NCBI RefSeq assembly: GCF_025567045.1
Contig: NZ_JAOQJK010000003.1
Span: 1-64,000 of the forward strand
Direction: 5' to 3'
Source of the DNA: Barnesiella propionica
Lineage (GTDB): Bacteria; Bacteroidota; Bacteroidia; Bacteroidales; Barnesiellaceae
DNA length: 64,000 bases
The notes beneath the pieces were generated by a model, which was not told the DNA's origin, did not search any database, and worked only from the letters and a program-made list of their open reading frames with translations. Numbering within the stretch: the first letter of the stretch is position 1; each line of letters starts with the position of its first letter. Below are positions 1-9,883 of this stretch, one piece after another. The translations under genes and the position numbers were made by a program.

Positions 1-1215
1 CCAGCAGGGGTCGTAACCGCTTTCGGGTGTGAAGGTGTGCCCGGGGGGGATAAAGGCGTAGGTGTCGTAATAGATCGCGCTCCGGGGCCTCAGCTGCTGA
101 CGGGGTTCGCACTGATTACTGTAACCCAGATTCTCAACCCCGTCTCCTGTATTTCCTACATAGTTCTCCCATACGTAATAATAATCGTTAAACCCATTCT
201 GCATTACAGTCCGGCTGTCGTCGGTGTGCACAAGTCCCATAAGGACCGCACGACCTTGTATATCGTATTTGGTAAAGCTCCACTCATTTGTCAGACGCTG
301 GTTGCCCGTCTGGCTAAGCACGGTACGTCCCAGTTTATTATATATATAATAAATCGGTTCGCAACCGGGAGGCTGGAAAGTATTGCGCCTGCCCCGGGAA
401 TCATAAACATGCTTATATACATGAGGGGCGAGCTGTGCCATATTGTAAGATTTCTCTTCCGAAGTCATATCGCTGGCCTGGGGAGGAAGAACATAACGAA
501 GGCGGCCTGCCGTATCGTAGATATAGTAAGTGTCGCACCAGTCGTTCCCGTTTATCTGCCGGAACAGAATAAGGCGACCGCTCTTGTCGGTAAATTCATA
601 GCTTACGTTTCCGTTTTCATCCTCGGATTTCACGGCAGTGAGTACGTCGGCAGGATAATTTCCGTTATTTTTCAAAGAGCTGGTGAAACGATAGTTACGA
701 ACGGAGAGTTCGCCGGAAGCGGTATTAAACAGGTATTCTGTTTTCCGGCTGTGGTTTCCGCTTATGCCGGCATTCCTCCAGGCCTCCCCAGGCCCTATTT
801 TTTCCACTTCCCGGTTCAGCAACGAGCGTTCATATACGGTTTCGGAAAAAGGATTATCGTCCCCGTAAAAGGAAATACCTGCGGCCTTTACCTGTGTAAA
901 AGGTACATAGTTGCCCTGGTCTCCGTTCACAGGTACGGGAAGCCATTCTTTAACGGGCAATCCCTTGAAACCGTACTGGACATAATTAACGACATCATAT
1001 ACACCGGGGTTGATGCCGCGCTGCACGGTCTGTTCCAGGCGACCCAGGCCGTCGTAATACTTTACGGTTACCAGTGCCTCTAATTCATCCTCACTTACAT
1101 CCGTACAGGGTATAAGAGGGTCCACGCTCTTTATGTAATTCCGGTCCATACTCTGGCTGTAAACGGTTTTTCCCGACAATATCACGATACAGATAATAAT
1201 ATATAATGCTTTCAT
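1..1215 (-). CDS. Secreted DUF6443/RHS-type repeat protein, 3' end beyond the window
   Basis: Read on the minus strand from the ATG at 1215, 405 codons stay open to the left edge, so the C-terminal part is missing. The N-terminus is a signal peptide (short basic start, hydrophobic core, ending near VYSQ). It is followed by the arrangement typical of DUF6443 at the start of Bacteroidetes RHS proteins: NYI..VDPLIPCTD, then VKYYDGLGRLEQTVQRG. Further YD-type repeats (YDTAGRLRYV, YDSRGRRNTF, YNKLGRTVLSQ, YDIQGRAVLMG) follow. Such proteins are exported and often end in an RHS core plus a variable toxin-like tip, but that part cannot be seen here. It starts 12 bp after the stop of the preceding RHS-like gene, so the two are almost certainly co-transcribed. 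The family call is firm; the function is unknown. Confidence 0.85.
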   Translation of the reverse strand, partial: MKALYIIICIVILSGKTVYSQSMDRNYIKSVDPLIPCTDVSEDELEALVTVKYYDGLGRLEQTVQRGINPGVYDVVNYVQYGFKGLPVKEWLPVPVNGDQGNYVPFTQVKAAGISFYGDDNPFSETVYERSLLNREVEKIGPGEAWRNAGISGNHSRKTEYLFNTASGELSVRNYRFTSSLKNNGNYPADVLTAVKSEDENGNVSYEFTDKSGRLILFRQINGNDWCDTYYIYDTAGRLRYVLPPQASDMTSEEKSYNMAQLAPHVYKHVYDSRGRRNTFQPPGCEPIYYIYNKLGRTVLSQTGNQRLTNEWSFTKYDIQGRAVLMGLVHTDDSRTVMQNGFNDYYYVWENYVGNTGDGVENLGYSNQCEPRQQLRPRSAIYYDTYAFIPPGHTFTPESGYDPCW

Positions 1216-1227
1216 AGCCTGATAGGT

Positions 1228-4200
1228 TTAACGGGATTTCAAATTATAGGTATATTTGCGTATCAGATGCCGGTTATAGTCCCTTATTTCTTTTAACCGT
1301 CCGTAGTCGTCATAGTTATAGTAAGTGGTTACTCCGCGGCCGTCGGTCTCGGAAACGACCCCGACCAGCCAGCGGTAAGTCAGTGTCGTCACATCCGAAC
1401 CTGCAGGAAGTGCCGCTCTCAAACGTCCTAAATATTCTTCGGTACGGGAGGAATTCTCCAGAAAATCGCGGCGGGTAAGACCCGCATTACGTAATATATT
1501 ATCTACATCGGCAGAGGTCATACCCCTGAACTCCGCTACCGGATGGCTGCCGCCATACCCCCATAAGAAACTGGCTACTGGTACAAAACAATATTCTATA
1601 TCAAGAATATGCCCCCCGGCATCGTATATATAGGAAGGGCCGGGAACATCGAACAAATTCTCCAGTCCGGATGTCAGTTCGAGAGTTTTTCCTAAAGGGT
1701 ATCCGCCGGCAGGTTTTCCCAGGCATGAAGAAGAGGCTGAAGAAGTAAGCCGCCCCAACAGATCGTATCGGTTACGCTTGGCATCCACAATATAGCCGTC
1801 GATTACCCGTATTTCGGAAGTCACTTTATCGGTTATAAAACCGTTATGAAAATCTTTCAAATAGGTATAATAAACGATCTCTTTCCCCCCGGTAGATGTC
1901 TCGCGGGTTACGGATAAAGGCAAGTCTCCTTCCATTCCATAAGTATGGAAACCTGAAAAATAGGTGTATTCGGACGTAACGGAATAATTAGAATATTCTT
2001 CTTGCATCTTTTTTAGTCTTTTATTATACGGGACGATACGGAATTTAGTTATACCGTAGTCGCTGTTGTAAGAAAATCCTGCGGCATTATTTGGCAGCAA
2101 AGTAAAATCGGCCAGTACAAAAAGACCTCCCACAAAATAGTATTCAAGGGTATCTTCCACTATCTGATAATCATAATAGACATCTTTTATCGAATAAAAA
2201 CTCTCTGCATTACAATAAGAAATTCTTTTAAGATTACCCCGGTAATGCGCCATGGAGGTACGAATACGGCTCGAAGGGGGAGCTTGAAGAGAATACCCCA
2301 TTTCATCGAGATCCTGATAACGAACGTTATCGACAGTGGTCGTATAGTAACGGTCGACATGGGGTGCTCCGCTTTCTTTCGCCGGATCGGAATGGGGATA
2401 GATATATTGTTCCGAAACATACCCGTATTCGACCCGAGGTGCACCTACAGGAGTCCGATAGAAACCCGAAGAATAGTTGGTATGCAACTTAAATGGTGTA
2501 GGCGGGGGAGTATGCCAGGCATCATAAGCATACCGCACATATTTTCGAGCAGTATAATTGGGGCGTTCCGGCAATGCACCGCTCGAATGTAACGGTTCGT
2601 TAAAATAATTATAGCTATAACGCTTAATGACCGTATCTCCGCTGAATAACGACCGTATCTCTTTGATCCTCAAACCGCCTCCCAATGCTTCGGCATTTCC
2701 GGGAGGGGCCTGCGGCTCTTTATAATGAAAATATTCTATAGGAATATTTCCATACATGGAGGTTCCTATCCCCGGATTATCGAATTTATCTTTTAGTTGC
2801 CAGACCGGTATCTGATCTTCATATTCCAACGAAATTTTATACGTACCGGCTTTCTCCAGATACTGGCGGTAAACAATCGTCCCGCCCGGCTCGCTCAATG
2901 TACGGGTCGATATTTCGTCCAGGTAAATAACAGACCGGGACGCCTCGATATCGGGCTGATCGAGATAACGTATTATCAGACGGGGAAAGACATTATCGCA
3001 ACCGGATCTGATATGGTCGCAGGAATAGTCCATCCAGGTAGCCAGAAATTCACCCAGTCCCCAATAATATTTGTTCAGGTACAATTTAATACTTTGCGGA
3101 TAGGGAATATCAATCGTTATCTCTTTTTTTCCTCGTCCGGTCAATCCGCATATAGTATCTTTATATACAATCTCTTCCCGATCGCTCGTGTCGTTTATCG
3201 TAAGGCGGCTTCCGCCTACATAGGAATATGTATTCGGCTCCCATTCATATTCCACCCGTCCTCCGGTAGGATAAGACACCGCCGTTAATGAGCCTTTTTT
3301 AGGTATTTCCCGGTCGCTGTTCCGGTCGGCTCCTCCTCTTCCAGGAAATTCCACAAATTCGGGAACCAGGAAAAGATTATCTTTTCCGTTCGGATATCCC
3401 CAGTGATCTTGTCCGTAATCGGTCCACGGCAGGAAACCATCTCCGTCATAGGTAAACCCACGGTATAAAACAGACGCATTATCACTCAGCGAGAGTTTTT
3501 CTATCTTATCGAGCTTTAACGCACATCCTGTTGTATGGTCGTCATACAACCCTTTTGAAAAATAAGAATAACAGAATTTATACTTCCTGATATAATTTCC
3601 GTCTTTGGTTCTTACATATATATAGTCCAGTTTGCTTATATCGTTATTGATATCCCGCCGAGGTGTCCCATCGTTGATAAAAAGCACCTCGACTTTACCG
3701 TTACTAACAGACGATAACATTTTAGGGGCTATAACCGTATAATTAGCTGTAGAAAAAAATGTAGGTCTCCCAGGCAATACTTCAGCATCATGCCGCATTT
3801 GAAATCCCCCGGAGTAGACACACAATCTGTTATTATTCTTATAACTGAGAGAAATACTCCCCTCCCCGGGGATTTCTATCCTTGTAAGATACCAGGAAGA
3901 AACATAAGGAATCGTATCGTTATAAATATCTGCCACTCCCCCTGGTTCACCGCTAAGCGGATCATAACATTTATAGGGATGATAAGAAAATTCTTTTTCC
4001 TGGAAATAATACATCACTCCTTTCCGGTCGCGTATGGAAAATGAATCGGGAAAATGTACACCGACAAATTCTATGGGACTGTCCGTTTGAACTTTCACCT
4101 CATACCTGGCGTGCAAATTTCCCGGAAAGCCTGAGACTTGGTTTAGCATAAATGCTCCCGAATATCCCATAAAATTAAAACTATACATATCCTGAGCACT

Positions 4201-4809
4201 GTCCATAAAACCGCCCTCGAAGTTCCCCATTAAACGGAGTTGTTTCATTAACCTGTAATGAGAAGACTTATAATAACTGGAATCTTTAAGATTATCCTCA
4301 GTAGGAGGCACATACTCAAATGTGGAAGGATCGTAATTAGGGTTCTTTGTCATATTATACCGGATCGACTCTTTATCGAATTTCGATAAATGAAAGAATC
4401 CTCTCAGCCTATAGTCTGTATCAGACTCGTTTGGAGCCTCCTCTTTACTGGTGATAGTCTCATCGGGCAAACCGCAAACCGTGCGGGAGATTACTCCGCC
4501 TGCATTCAACACCCAGCCCAGCCCCACCCGACTCGCCAACTCGTTTACCTTTATTCCCCCTCCATGATAACTGATGGAAACGGGTAAAGAAAAGCTGCCT
4601 TCCTGTACGGTATATAAAGGAATATCTATCTGTGGTAAACCGTAAAAATAGCTCACCGGCGTCTCGGCATATTCGCATAAAGATGCTGCTTCGGGAGACG
4701 GCGGCAATACGTTGGCATACTGCCTGTGCAACGGTTCGTCGGAGTAATTTCTTTGAGCATAAAGCAATAAAGGAAACAGGTATAAAATCAAAAGGAGGTT
4801 TTTCATCAT
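1228..4809 (-). CDS. Large secreted RHS/YD-repeat-related protein
   Basis: About 1193 residues from the ATG at 4809. I prefer this start because a clean signal peptide follows at once (MMKNLLLILYLFPLLLYAQ); an upstream TTG would add a polar extension. The mature N-terminus carries the PVSYFYGLPQIDIPLYTV and PVSISYHGGGIKV..LASRVGLGW segments found at the head of Bacteroidetes RHS-like surface proteins. The C-terminal 100 residues hold YD-like repeats (NRYDLLGRLTS, YYNYDDYGRLKEIRDY) and stop without a hypervariable tip. It is followed after 12 bp by the DUF6443 protein, which suggests that the two are made and exported together. No enzymatic motif is visible. Its role could be adhesion or contact-dependent antagonism; that is inference. 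Confidence 0.8.
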   Translation of the reverse strand: MMKNLLLILYLFPLLLYAQRNYSDEPLHRQYANVLPPSPEAASLCEYAETPVSYFYGLPQIDIPLYTVQEGSFSLPVSISYHGGGIKVNELASRVGLGWVLNAGGVISRTVCGLPDETITSKEEAPNESDTDYRLRGFFHLSKFDKESIRYNMTKNPNYDPSTFEYVPPTEDNLKDSSYYKSSHYRLMKQLRLMGNFEGGFMDSAQDMYSFNFMGYSGAFMLNQVSGFPGNLHARYEVKVQTDSPIEFVGVHFPDSFSIRDRKGVMYYFQEKEFSYHPYKCYDPLSGEPGGVADIYNDTIPYVSSWYLTRIEIPGEGSISLSYKNNNRLCVYSGGFQMRHDAEVLPGRPTFFSTANYTVIAPKMLSSVSNGKVEVLFINDGTPRRDINNDISKLDYIYVRTKDGNYIRKYKFCYSYFSKGLYDDHTTGCALKLDKIEKLSLSDNASVLYRGFTYDGDGFLPWTDYGQDHWGYPNGKDNLFLVPEFVEFPGRGGADRNSDREIPKKGSLTAVSYPTGGRVEYEWEPNTYSYVGGSRLTINDTSDREEIVYKDTICGLTGRGKKEITIDIPYPQSIKLYLNKYYWGLGEFLATWMDYSCDHIRSGCDNVFPRLIIRYLDQPDIEASRSVIYLDEISTRTLSEPGGTIVYRQYLEKAGTYKISLEYEDQIPVWQLKDKFDNPGIGTSMYGNIPIEYFHYKEPQAPPGNAEALGGGLRIKEIRSLFSGDTVIKRYSYNYFNEPLHSSGALPERPNYTARKYVRYAYDAWHTPPPTPFKLHTNYSSGFYRTPVGAPRVEYGYVSEQYIYPHSDPAKESGAPHVDRYYTTTVDNVRYQDLDEMGYSLQAPPSSRIRTSMAHYRGNLKRISYCNAESFYSIKDVYYDYQIVEDTLEYYFVGGLFVLADFTLLPNNAAGFSYNSDYGITKFRIVPYNKRLKKMQEEYSNYSVTSEYTYFSGFHTYGMEGDLPLSVTRETSTGGKEIVYYTYLKDFHNGFITDKVTSEIRVIDGYIVDAKRNRYDLLGRLTSSASSSCLGKPAGGYPLGKTLELTSGLENLFDVPGPSYIYDAGGHILDIEYCFVPVASFLWGYGGSHPVAEFRGMTSADVDNILRNAGLTRRDFLENSSRTEEYLGRLRAALPAGSDVTTLTYRWLVGVVSETDGRGVTTYYNYDDYGRLKEIRDYNRHLIRKYTYNLKSR

Positions 4810-4901
4810 ATGTATCCGAAATTTAAAATAATGCGTACAATCACAAAAGATATGCAATTATAATAAAAATTTATTTATATACCTAATTTTATGTAACAAA
4901 A

Positions 4902-4929
4902 AAAGAGGTGGCTCAAAAACCACCTCTTT
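4902..4929 (-). terminator. Rho-independent terminator after nifJ
   Basis: A perfect 10-bp stem (4902-4911 with 4920-4929) has an 8-nt loop. In the minus direction it is followed by a run of T. It lies just after the nifJ stop. Confidence 0.9.
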
Positions 4930-4950
4930 ACAACTATATTATAGTCCTAA

Positions 4951-7900
4951 TTATTCCGGATCGACACCCCATTGCTGCTTGGCCAAGCGTTTATAGTTAT
5001 TATAACGCCACATGGCATTGTTCTGGGCAGCCTGAAACAGTTCTTCGGCCTCGGCCGGATATTGTTTCATGACCGATGCGAAACGTACTTCGCTCTTGAG
5101 GAAATCCTGGAATTTATCCCATTGCGGCTCTTTACTATCGAGCGTGAACGGATTTTTTCCTTCTTTCTCCAATTCGGGATTATAACGCCACAAGTGCCAG
5201 TATCCGCATTCTACGGCTGCAGCTTCTTCGGCCTGCGATTTACCCATGCCTTTCTTAAGTCCGTGGTTGATACAGGGCGAATAAGCTATGATGATGGAAG
5301 GCCCGTCATAAGCTTCGGCCTCACGTATGGCTTTCAGCGTCTGTGCCTGATCGGCTCCCATAGCAATCTGTGCGGCATATACGTAACCGTATGTGGAAGC
5401 TATCAATCCCAGGTCTTTTTTACGGATGCGTTTACCTGATGCGGCAAACTTGGCAATAGCTCCTACAGGTGTAGCTTTGGAAGCCTGACCTCCCGTATTG
5501 GAGTAAACCTCGGTATCGAGAACCAGGATATTTACATTTTTACCGGATGCCAGTACATGGTCGAGACCTCCGAAACCGATATCGTATGAAGCACCGTCGC
5601 CACCGATAATCCACTGGCTGCGTTTTACGAGGTAATGACTGAGCTCTGCGATTTTTTTACAAAGGTCGCAATCGCAAGCATTCACCATCGGGACGATCTT
5701 TTCGGCCAGTTCACGGCTTTTTTCTACATCTTCTTTATTTTCGATCCATTCGGTAAAGAGGGCTTTCAGTTCATCGCTGCAACATGTGCAGATTTGAGCC
5801 TCGTTCATCAGTTTTTCAAGGCGTTCGCGCATTTTCTCATTCGCGAGAACCATACCCAGGCCGAATTCACAGAAGTCCTCGAACAACGAATTGGCCCATG
5901 CCGGACCTTGTCCTTTGGTATTTGTCGTGTAAGGAGTTGAAGGAACCGAACCGGAATAAATGGAAGAGCAACCTGTTGCATTCGCTACCATTTCACGGTC
6001 TCCGTAAAGTTGTGTAATCAGTTTTACATACGGAGTTTCACCGCAACCGGAACAAGCTCCCGAGAATTCGAACAGCGGAGTTGCGAATTGTGAATTCTTA
6101 ACATTAGCCTTAATATCTACCAGATGTTGTTTGGAAGCCACTTTGTCGGCACAGTAATCCCAGTTGGGAACTTCGCCTAACTGACTTTCCAGGTCTGTCA
6201 TTTTCAAGGCTTTTCCCTGTTTGTTTCCGGGGCATACATCGGCACAGTTACCGCAACCGAGACAATCGAGAACATCGACCTGTATGCGGAAACGCATTCC
6301 GTCGAAGGCTTTTCCTACAGCTTTGAGCGTATCGTTTTCGCCGAACGGAGCTGCCGACATTTCGGCTTCATCCAGTACGAACGGACGGATAGAAGCGTGA
6401 GGACAAACGTAGGCACATTTATTACACTGAATACAATTATCTTTATTCCAGGTAGGAACGAATGCAGCAACACCGCGTTTTTCATATTTCGCCGTTCCCT
6501 GATACCAGGTTCCGTCTTCGATTCCCTTGAAAGCGGAAACTTTCAACAGATCTCCGTCTTGTGCATTGATAGGACGAACTACATCGTTAATGAATGCAGG
6601 ATCGTGGTTCACGGGTTTTGGATCTTCAGGAAGATTAACCCAGGAAGCATCTACAGGAAGCTGTTTATATTCTCCGCCCCTGTCAACAGCAGCGTAGTTC
6701 TTATTTACGACATCTTCGCCTTTCTTGCCATAAGACTTAACGATGAATTTTTTCATCTGCTCTACGGCAAGGTCTACAGGAATCACATTGGTTATACGGA
6801 AAAATGCCGATTGAAGAATCGTATTGGTACGGTTACCCAAACCTATTTCCTGAGCAATCTTCGTTGCATTGATATAATAAACCGAAATATTCTTCTGAGC
6901 GACATAACGTTTCACGTTATTCGGAAGATTCTTCACTAAATCGTCACCTTCCCATATCGTATTCAGCAAGAATGTTCCGTTCTCACGCAGGCCACGGGTA
7001 ACATCATACATGTGTAAATAAGCCTGTACATGGCAAGCTACGAAATTAGGCGTATTCACCAAATAGGTAGAACGGATAGGCTCATCTCCGAAACGAAGAT
7101 GCGAACAAGTGAAACCGCCAGATTTCTTAGAGTCATAAGCAAAATATGCCTGACAATATTTATCGGTATTATCACCGATGATTTTAACGGAGTTCTTATT
7201 GGCTCCTACCGTACCATCTGCTCCCAGCCCGTAAAATTTAGCTTCGAACATACCGTCTCCGCCCAATGCGATATCTTCTTTGGGAGGAAGAGAAGTAAAG
7301 GTAACGTCATCTATAATACCCAGCGTAAACTGATTTTTAGGTTCCGGTAAAGCCAGGTTTTCATATACAGAAAGTATCTGAGCCGGAGTAGTATCTTTCG
7401 ATCCCAGACCATAACGGCCTCCTACGATAAGCGGAGCATTCTCTTTTCCGTAGAAACAATCTTTTACATCCAGATACAAGGGTTCGCCGTTTGCACCCGG
7501 TTCTTTCGTACGGTCCAGTACGGCAATCCGCTTAGCCGATGCAGGAACGGCTGCCAGGAAATGTTTGGCAGAAAACGGACGGTACAAATGTACCGAAACC
7601 AGACCTACTTTTTCACCTTTCGCCATCAAATAGTCGATAGCTTCACGGGCTGCTTCGGTAACAGATCCCATCGCAATGATCACGCGTTCGGCATCTTCGG
7701 AACCATAATAATTGAACAAACCGTATTTACGACCGGTGAGTTCGGAGATTTTGTCCATGTATTCTTCTACGATAGCAGGAACCGCATCGTAGTAAGAGTT
7801 GCTGGATTCCCTGTGCTGGAAGAAATGGTCGGGGTTTTCGGCCATACCGCGAGCAACCGGTTTTTCAGGATTCATGGCGCGGGAACGGAATTCGGACAAA

Positions 7901-8502
7901 GCCTCCTGGTCGATCAACGGAGCCAGGTCATCGTTATCCAACATCTCGATTTTCTGTATTTCATGAGAAGTACGGAAACCATCGAAGAAGTTCATGAACG
8001 GAACTCTCGATTTAATAGTAGCCAAATGGGCAACACCGGCCAAATCCATCACTTCCTGAACCGAACCTTCGCACAACATAGCGAAACCCGTTTGACGGGC
8101 AGACATAACATCCTGATGATCACCGAAGATACACAAGGCATGCGATGCCAGGGTACGAGCCGATACATGGAACACGCAGGGAAGCAATTCTCCTGCTATT
8201 TTATACATATTAGGTATCATCAGCAGCAAACCCTGAGATGCCGTATAAGTCGTAGTAAGAGCACCGGCCTGTAACGAACCGTGAACAGCACCCGCTGCAC
8301 CGCCTTCCGATTGCATTTCCTGTACCAATACTGTTTCGCCAAAGATATTTTTCCGCCCTGCAGCAGCCCATTCATCAACATATTCTGCCATCGTTGATGA
8401 AGGAGTGATGGGATAAATAGCAGCAACTTCCGAGAACATATACGAGATATGTGCGGCAGCCTGATTTCCATCACATGTTAAGAACTTCTTTTGTTTGCTC
8501 AT
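4951..8502 (-). CDS. nifJ: Pyruvate:ferredoxin (flavodoxin) oxidoreductase
   Basis: At 1183 residues this is the full length of single-chain PFOR, which oxidises pyruvate with CoA to acetyl-CoA and CO2 and reduces ferredoxin in the cytoplasm of anaerobes. Domains in order: N-terminal pyrimidine-binding domain with the YPITPSS motif near residue 30; domain II/III; a 2[4Fe-4S] ferredoxin domain with CIQCNKCAYVCP near 688 and CLGCGNCADVCP near 745; and the TPP-binding domain starting at CSGCGETPY near 817. The conserved GGDGASYDIG and DTEVYSNTGGQASK segments complete the TPP/Mg site. It ends at its own terminator. An ATPase gene ends 52 bp upstream on the same strand; whether the two are co-transcribed is unclear. 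Confidence 0.98.
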   Translation of the reverse strand: MSKQKKFLTCDGNQAAAHISYMFSEVAAIYPITPSSTMAEYVDEWAAAGRKNIFGETVLVQEMQSEGGAAGAVHGSLQAGALTTTYTASQGLLLMIPNMYKIAGELLPCVFHVSARTLASHALCIFGDHQDVMSARQTGFAMLCEGSVQEVMDLAGVAHLATIKSRVPFMNFFDGFRTSHEIQKIEMLDNDDLAPLIDQEALSEFRSRAMNPEKPVARGMAENPDHFFQHRESSNSYYDAVPAIVEEYMDKISELTGRKYGLFNYYGSEDAERVIIAMGSVTEAAREAIDYLMAKGEKVGLVSVHLYRPFSAKHFLAAVPASAKRIAVLDRTKEPGANGEPLYLDVKDCFYGKENAPLIVGGRYGLGSKDTTPAQILSVYENLALPEPKNQFTLGIIDDVTFTSLPPKEDIALGGDGMFEAKFYGLGADGTVGANKNSVKIIGDNTDKYCQAYFAYDSKKSGGFTCSHLRFGDEPIRSTYLVNTPNFVACHVQAYLHMYDVTRGLRENGTFLLNTIWEGDDLVKNLPNNVKRYVAQKNISVYYINATKIAQEIGLGNRTNTILQSAFFRITNVIPVDLAVEQMKKFIVKSYGKKGEDVVNKNYAAVDRGGEYKQLPVDASWVNLPEDPKPVNHDPAFINDVVRPINAQDGDLLKVSAFKGIEDGTWYQGTAKYEKRGVAAFVPTWNKDNCIQCNKCAYVCPHASIRPFVLDEAEMSAAPFGENDTLKAVGKAFDGMRFRIQVDVLDCLGCGNCADVCPGNKQGKALKMTDLESQLGEVPNWDYCADKVASKQHLVDIKANVKNSQFATPLFEFSGACSGCGETPYVKLITQLYGDREMVANATGCSSIYSGSVPSTPYTTNTKGQGPAWANSLFEDFCEFGLGMVLANEKMRERLEKLMNEAQICTCCSDELKALFTEWIENKEDVEKSRELAEKIVPMVNACDCDLCKKIAELSHYLVKRSQWIIGGDGASYDIGFGGLDHVLASGKNVNILVLDTEVYSNTGGQASKATPVGAIAKFAASGKRIRKKDLGLIASTYGYVYAAQIAMGADQAQTLKAIREAEAYDGPSIIIAYSPCINHGLKKGMGKSQAEEAAAVECGYWHLWRYNPELEKEGKNPFTLDSKEPQWDKFQDFLKSEVRFASVMKQYPAEAEELFQAAQNNAMWRYNNYKRLAKQQWGVDPE

Positions 8503-8549
8503 TTTTTAGTATATTAGGTATATAATTAAAAATTCTGTTTGTTTCTTGT

Positions 8550-8557
8550 CAAATTTA
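8550..8557 (-). promoter_or_regulatory. nifJ: Possible -7 box for nifJ
   Basis: Reads TAAATTTG on the minus strand (TAnnTTTG), about 48 bp before the nifJ ATG, overlapping the stop codon of the upstream ATPase. No convincing -33 box is seen, so this is tentative. Confidence 0.35.
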
Positions 8558-9727
8558 ATATAAAAATCCGAATAACCATAACGGTATCACATTATCATGC
8601 CCTGTCTTCAATTCATCGGCTGCATAATACAAGTTAGGATTCGCCCTCCTGGGAACGGTTCCCACCCTGAACGGCATCTCTCCGTTCACGAGAAATTGAA
8701 AACCTTTTCCCCCTATATTCAAATGATTATCCTTATGCAACATATTATAAAAGAAAGTTTCCCTTACGGCCTGAGGTTCTACCTGCACAGAGCGGGTGGA
8801 GTACATAAGATTGGTATTATGCATATATACCATCGCCGGTTTTTTGGGATATTCCTCTCCTTCTTTATACAGCATATTGATAAGACGCGCATCCTTCAGG
8901 CATTTAATATAATTCATAACCGTAGCCCGGGACGTTTCGATATCTTTGCTCAACTGGCTCACATTGGGTGCAGCCGGAGCACTCACGGTAAGCAGATAAA
9001 GCAGACGTCTTACTTTCGGCAAATAAGACAACTCGATCTGTTTCAGGAATAATATGTCAATCTCCATCATCATGTTCATGGTTTTCAGCAAGTTTTCCGA
9101 GAAATTTCTTTTTTCCAGGAAAAAAGGATAAAAACCATGATGCAAGTACCCCTGCAAATATTCCTGAGGATTCACAGCCGCATATATTTCATGTGCAATC
9201 TCTTTATGAAGGGTAATGATATCGTCTAACGTTACCGAAGAAAGATCGGTTCCCGCAAGCAAATTTATATATTCGCGAAACGAGAATCCCCGCAGATTAT
9301 AAGAATCTACTAATCCTGACAAAGCGGAATTTTCCTCTTTCAGCCTCATTACGGACGAACCCGTAAATACAATTTTAAGTTCCGGAAAGTTATCATAACA
9401 ATATCTTAATTCATCGGACCATCCCGGATATTTAAACACTTGGTCTATCAGCAAAGTTTTTCCTCCTTGTGAAAGAAATTCTTTTGCAAATTTACGTAAA
9501 CTGTGCTCGGTAAAATAAAGATTGTTCGTATTGATATACAGGCAACTGCGGTCAGTTCCGAACTTCTCGCGTGCATATTGTAATAAAAAAGTAGTTTTTC
9601 CGACGCCACGGCAGCCTTTAATACCTATTAAACGGGCATTCCAATCAATCTCATCCATCAGATGTCGCCTGACAGGTGAGCTAACATGCTCTACCAGATA
9701 CTTGTGTGTCTTATAAAATGATTCCAC
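8555..9727 (-). CDS. AAA_14/DUF4143-type P-loop ATPase with altered Walker B
   Basis: A 390-residue cytoplasmic protein of the AAA_14 family, common and poorly understood in Bacteroidetes. Walker A is GCRGVGKT at residues 38-45. The Walker B strand is TLLIDQVFKYPGW (91-103), where the family normally has D-E; here the catalytic Glu is Gln96. The FTGSSV sensor segment follows near residue 121. The middle contains a winged-helix-like stretch (SQLSKDIETSRATVMNYIKCL), and the C-terminal third is of the DUF4143 type, which usually carries a degenerate nuclease-like fold. A well-formed promoter (9749-9779) precedes it. Function is unknown. Loss of the Walker B Glu suggests slow or absent ATP hydrolysis; that is inference. 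Confidence 0.85.
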   Translation of the reverse strand: MESFYKTHKYLVEHVSSPVRRHLMDEIDWNARLIGIKGCRGVGKTTFLLQYAREKFGTDRSCLYINTNNLYFTEHSLRKFAKEFLSQGGKTLLIDQVFKYPGWSDELRYCYDNFPELKIVFTGSSVMRLKEENSALSGLVDSYNLRGFSFREYINLLAGTDLSSVTLDDIITLHKEIAHEIYAAVNPQEYLQGYLHHGFYPFFLEKRNFSENLLKTMNMMMEIDILFLKQIELSYLPKVRRLLYLLTVSAPAAPNVSQLSKDIETSRATVMNYIKCLKDARLINMLYKEGEEYPKKPAMVYMHNTNLMYSTRSVQVEPQAVRETFFYNMLHKDNHLNIGGKGFQFLVNGEMPFRVGTVPRRANPNLYYAADELKTGHDNVIPLWLFGFLY

Positions 9728-9748
9728 TTCCTAGTTACAAATAGGATA

Positions 9749-9779
9749 CAAATATACACATTAATCCATCTTTTGCAAA
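9749..9779 (-). promoter_or_regulatory. Bacteroidetes sigma-A promoter for the AAA_14 gene
   Basis: On the minus strand, TTTG (9776-9779), a 19-bp spacer, then TATATTTG (9749-9756), 22 bp before the ATG at 9727. It matches the -33/-7 consensus at both boxes. Confidence 0.8.
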
Positions 9780-9823
9780 GTTGACATAGCAATTTTACAA
9801 CTTTTTCTCAAAAGACGAATTAT

Positions 9824-9860
9824 AAAAGAGAGGCGCCTGCTTTACAGACGCCTCTCTTTT
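9824..9860 (-). terminator. Terminator after the OmpA-like gene
   Basis: A 12-bp perfect stem (9824-9835 with 9849-9860), with further pairing possible in the loop. It lies 24 bp downstream of the OmpA-like stop. Confidence 0.88.
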
Positions 9861-9883
9861 ATAAATTTTATATTGCGCACTGG

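Noticed and set aside
37-1083. Open reading frame of 348 codons on the plus strand
   Set aside because: It is antisense to the DUF6443 gene, which shows clear signal peptide and YD repeats. The plus-strand product has no recognisable domain.
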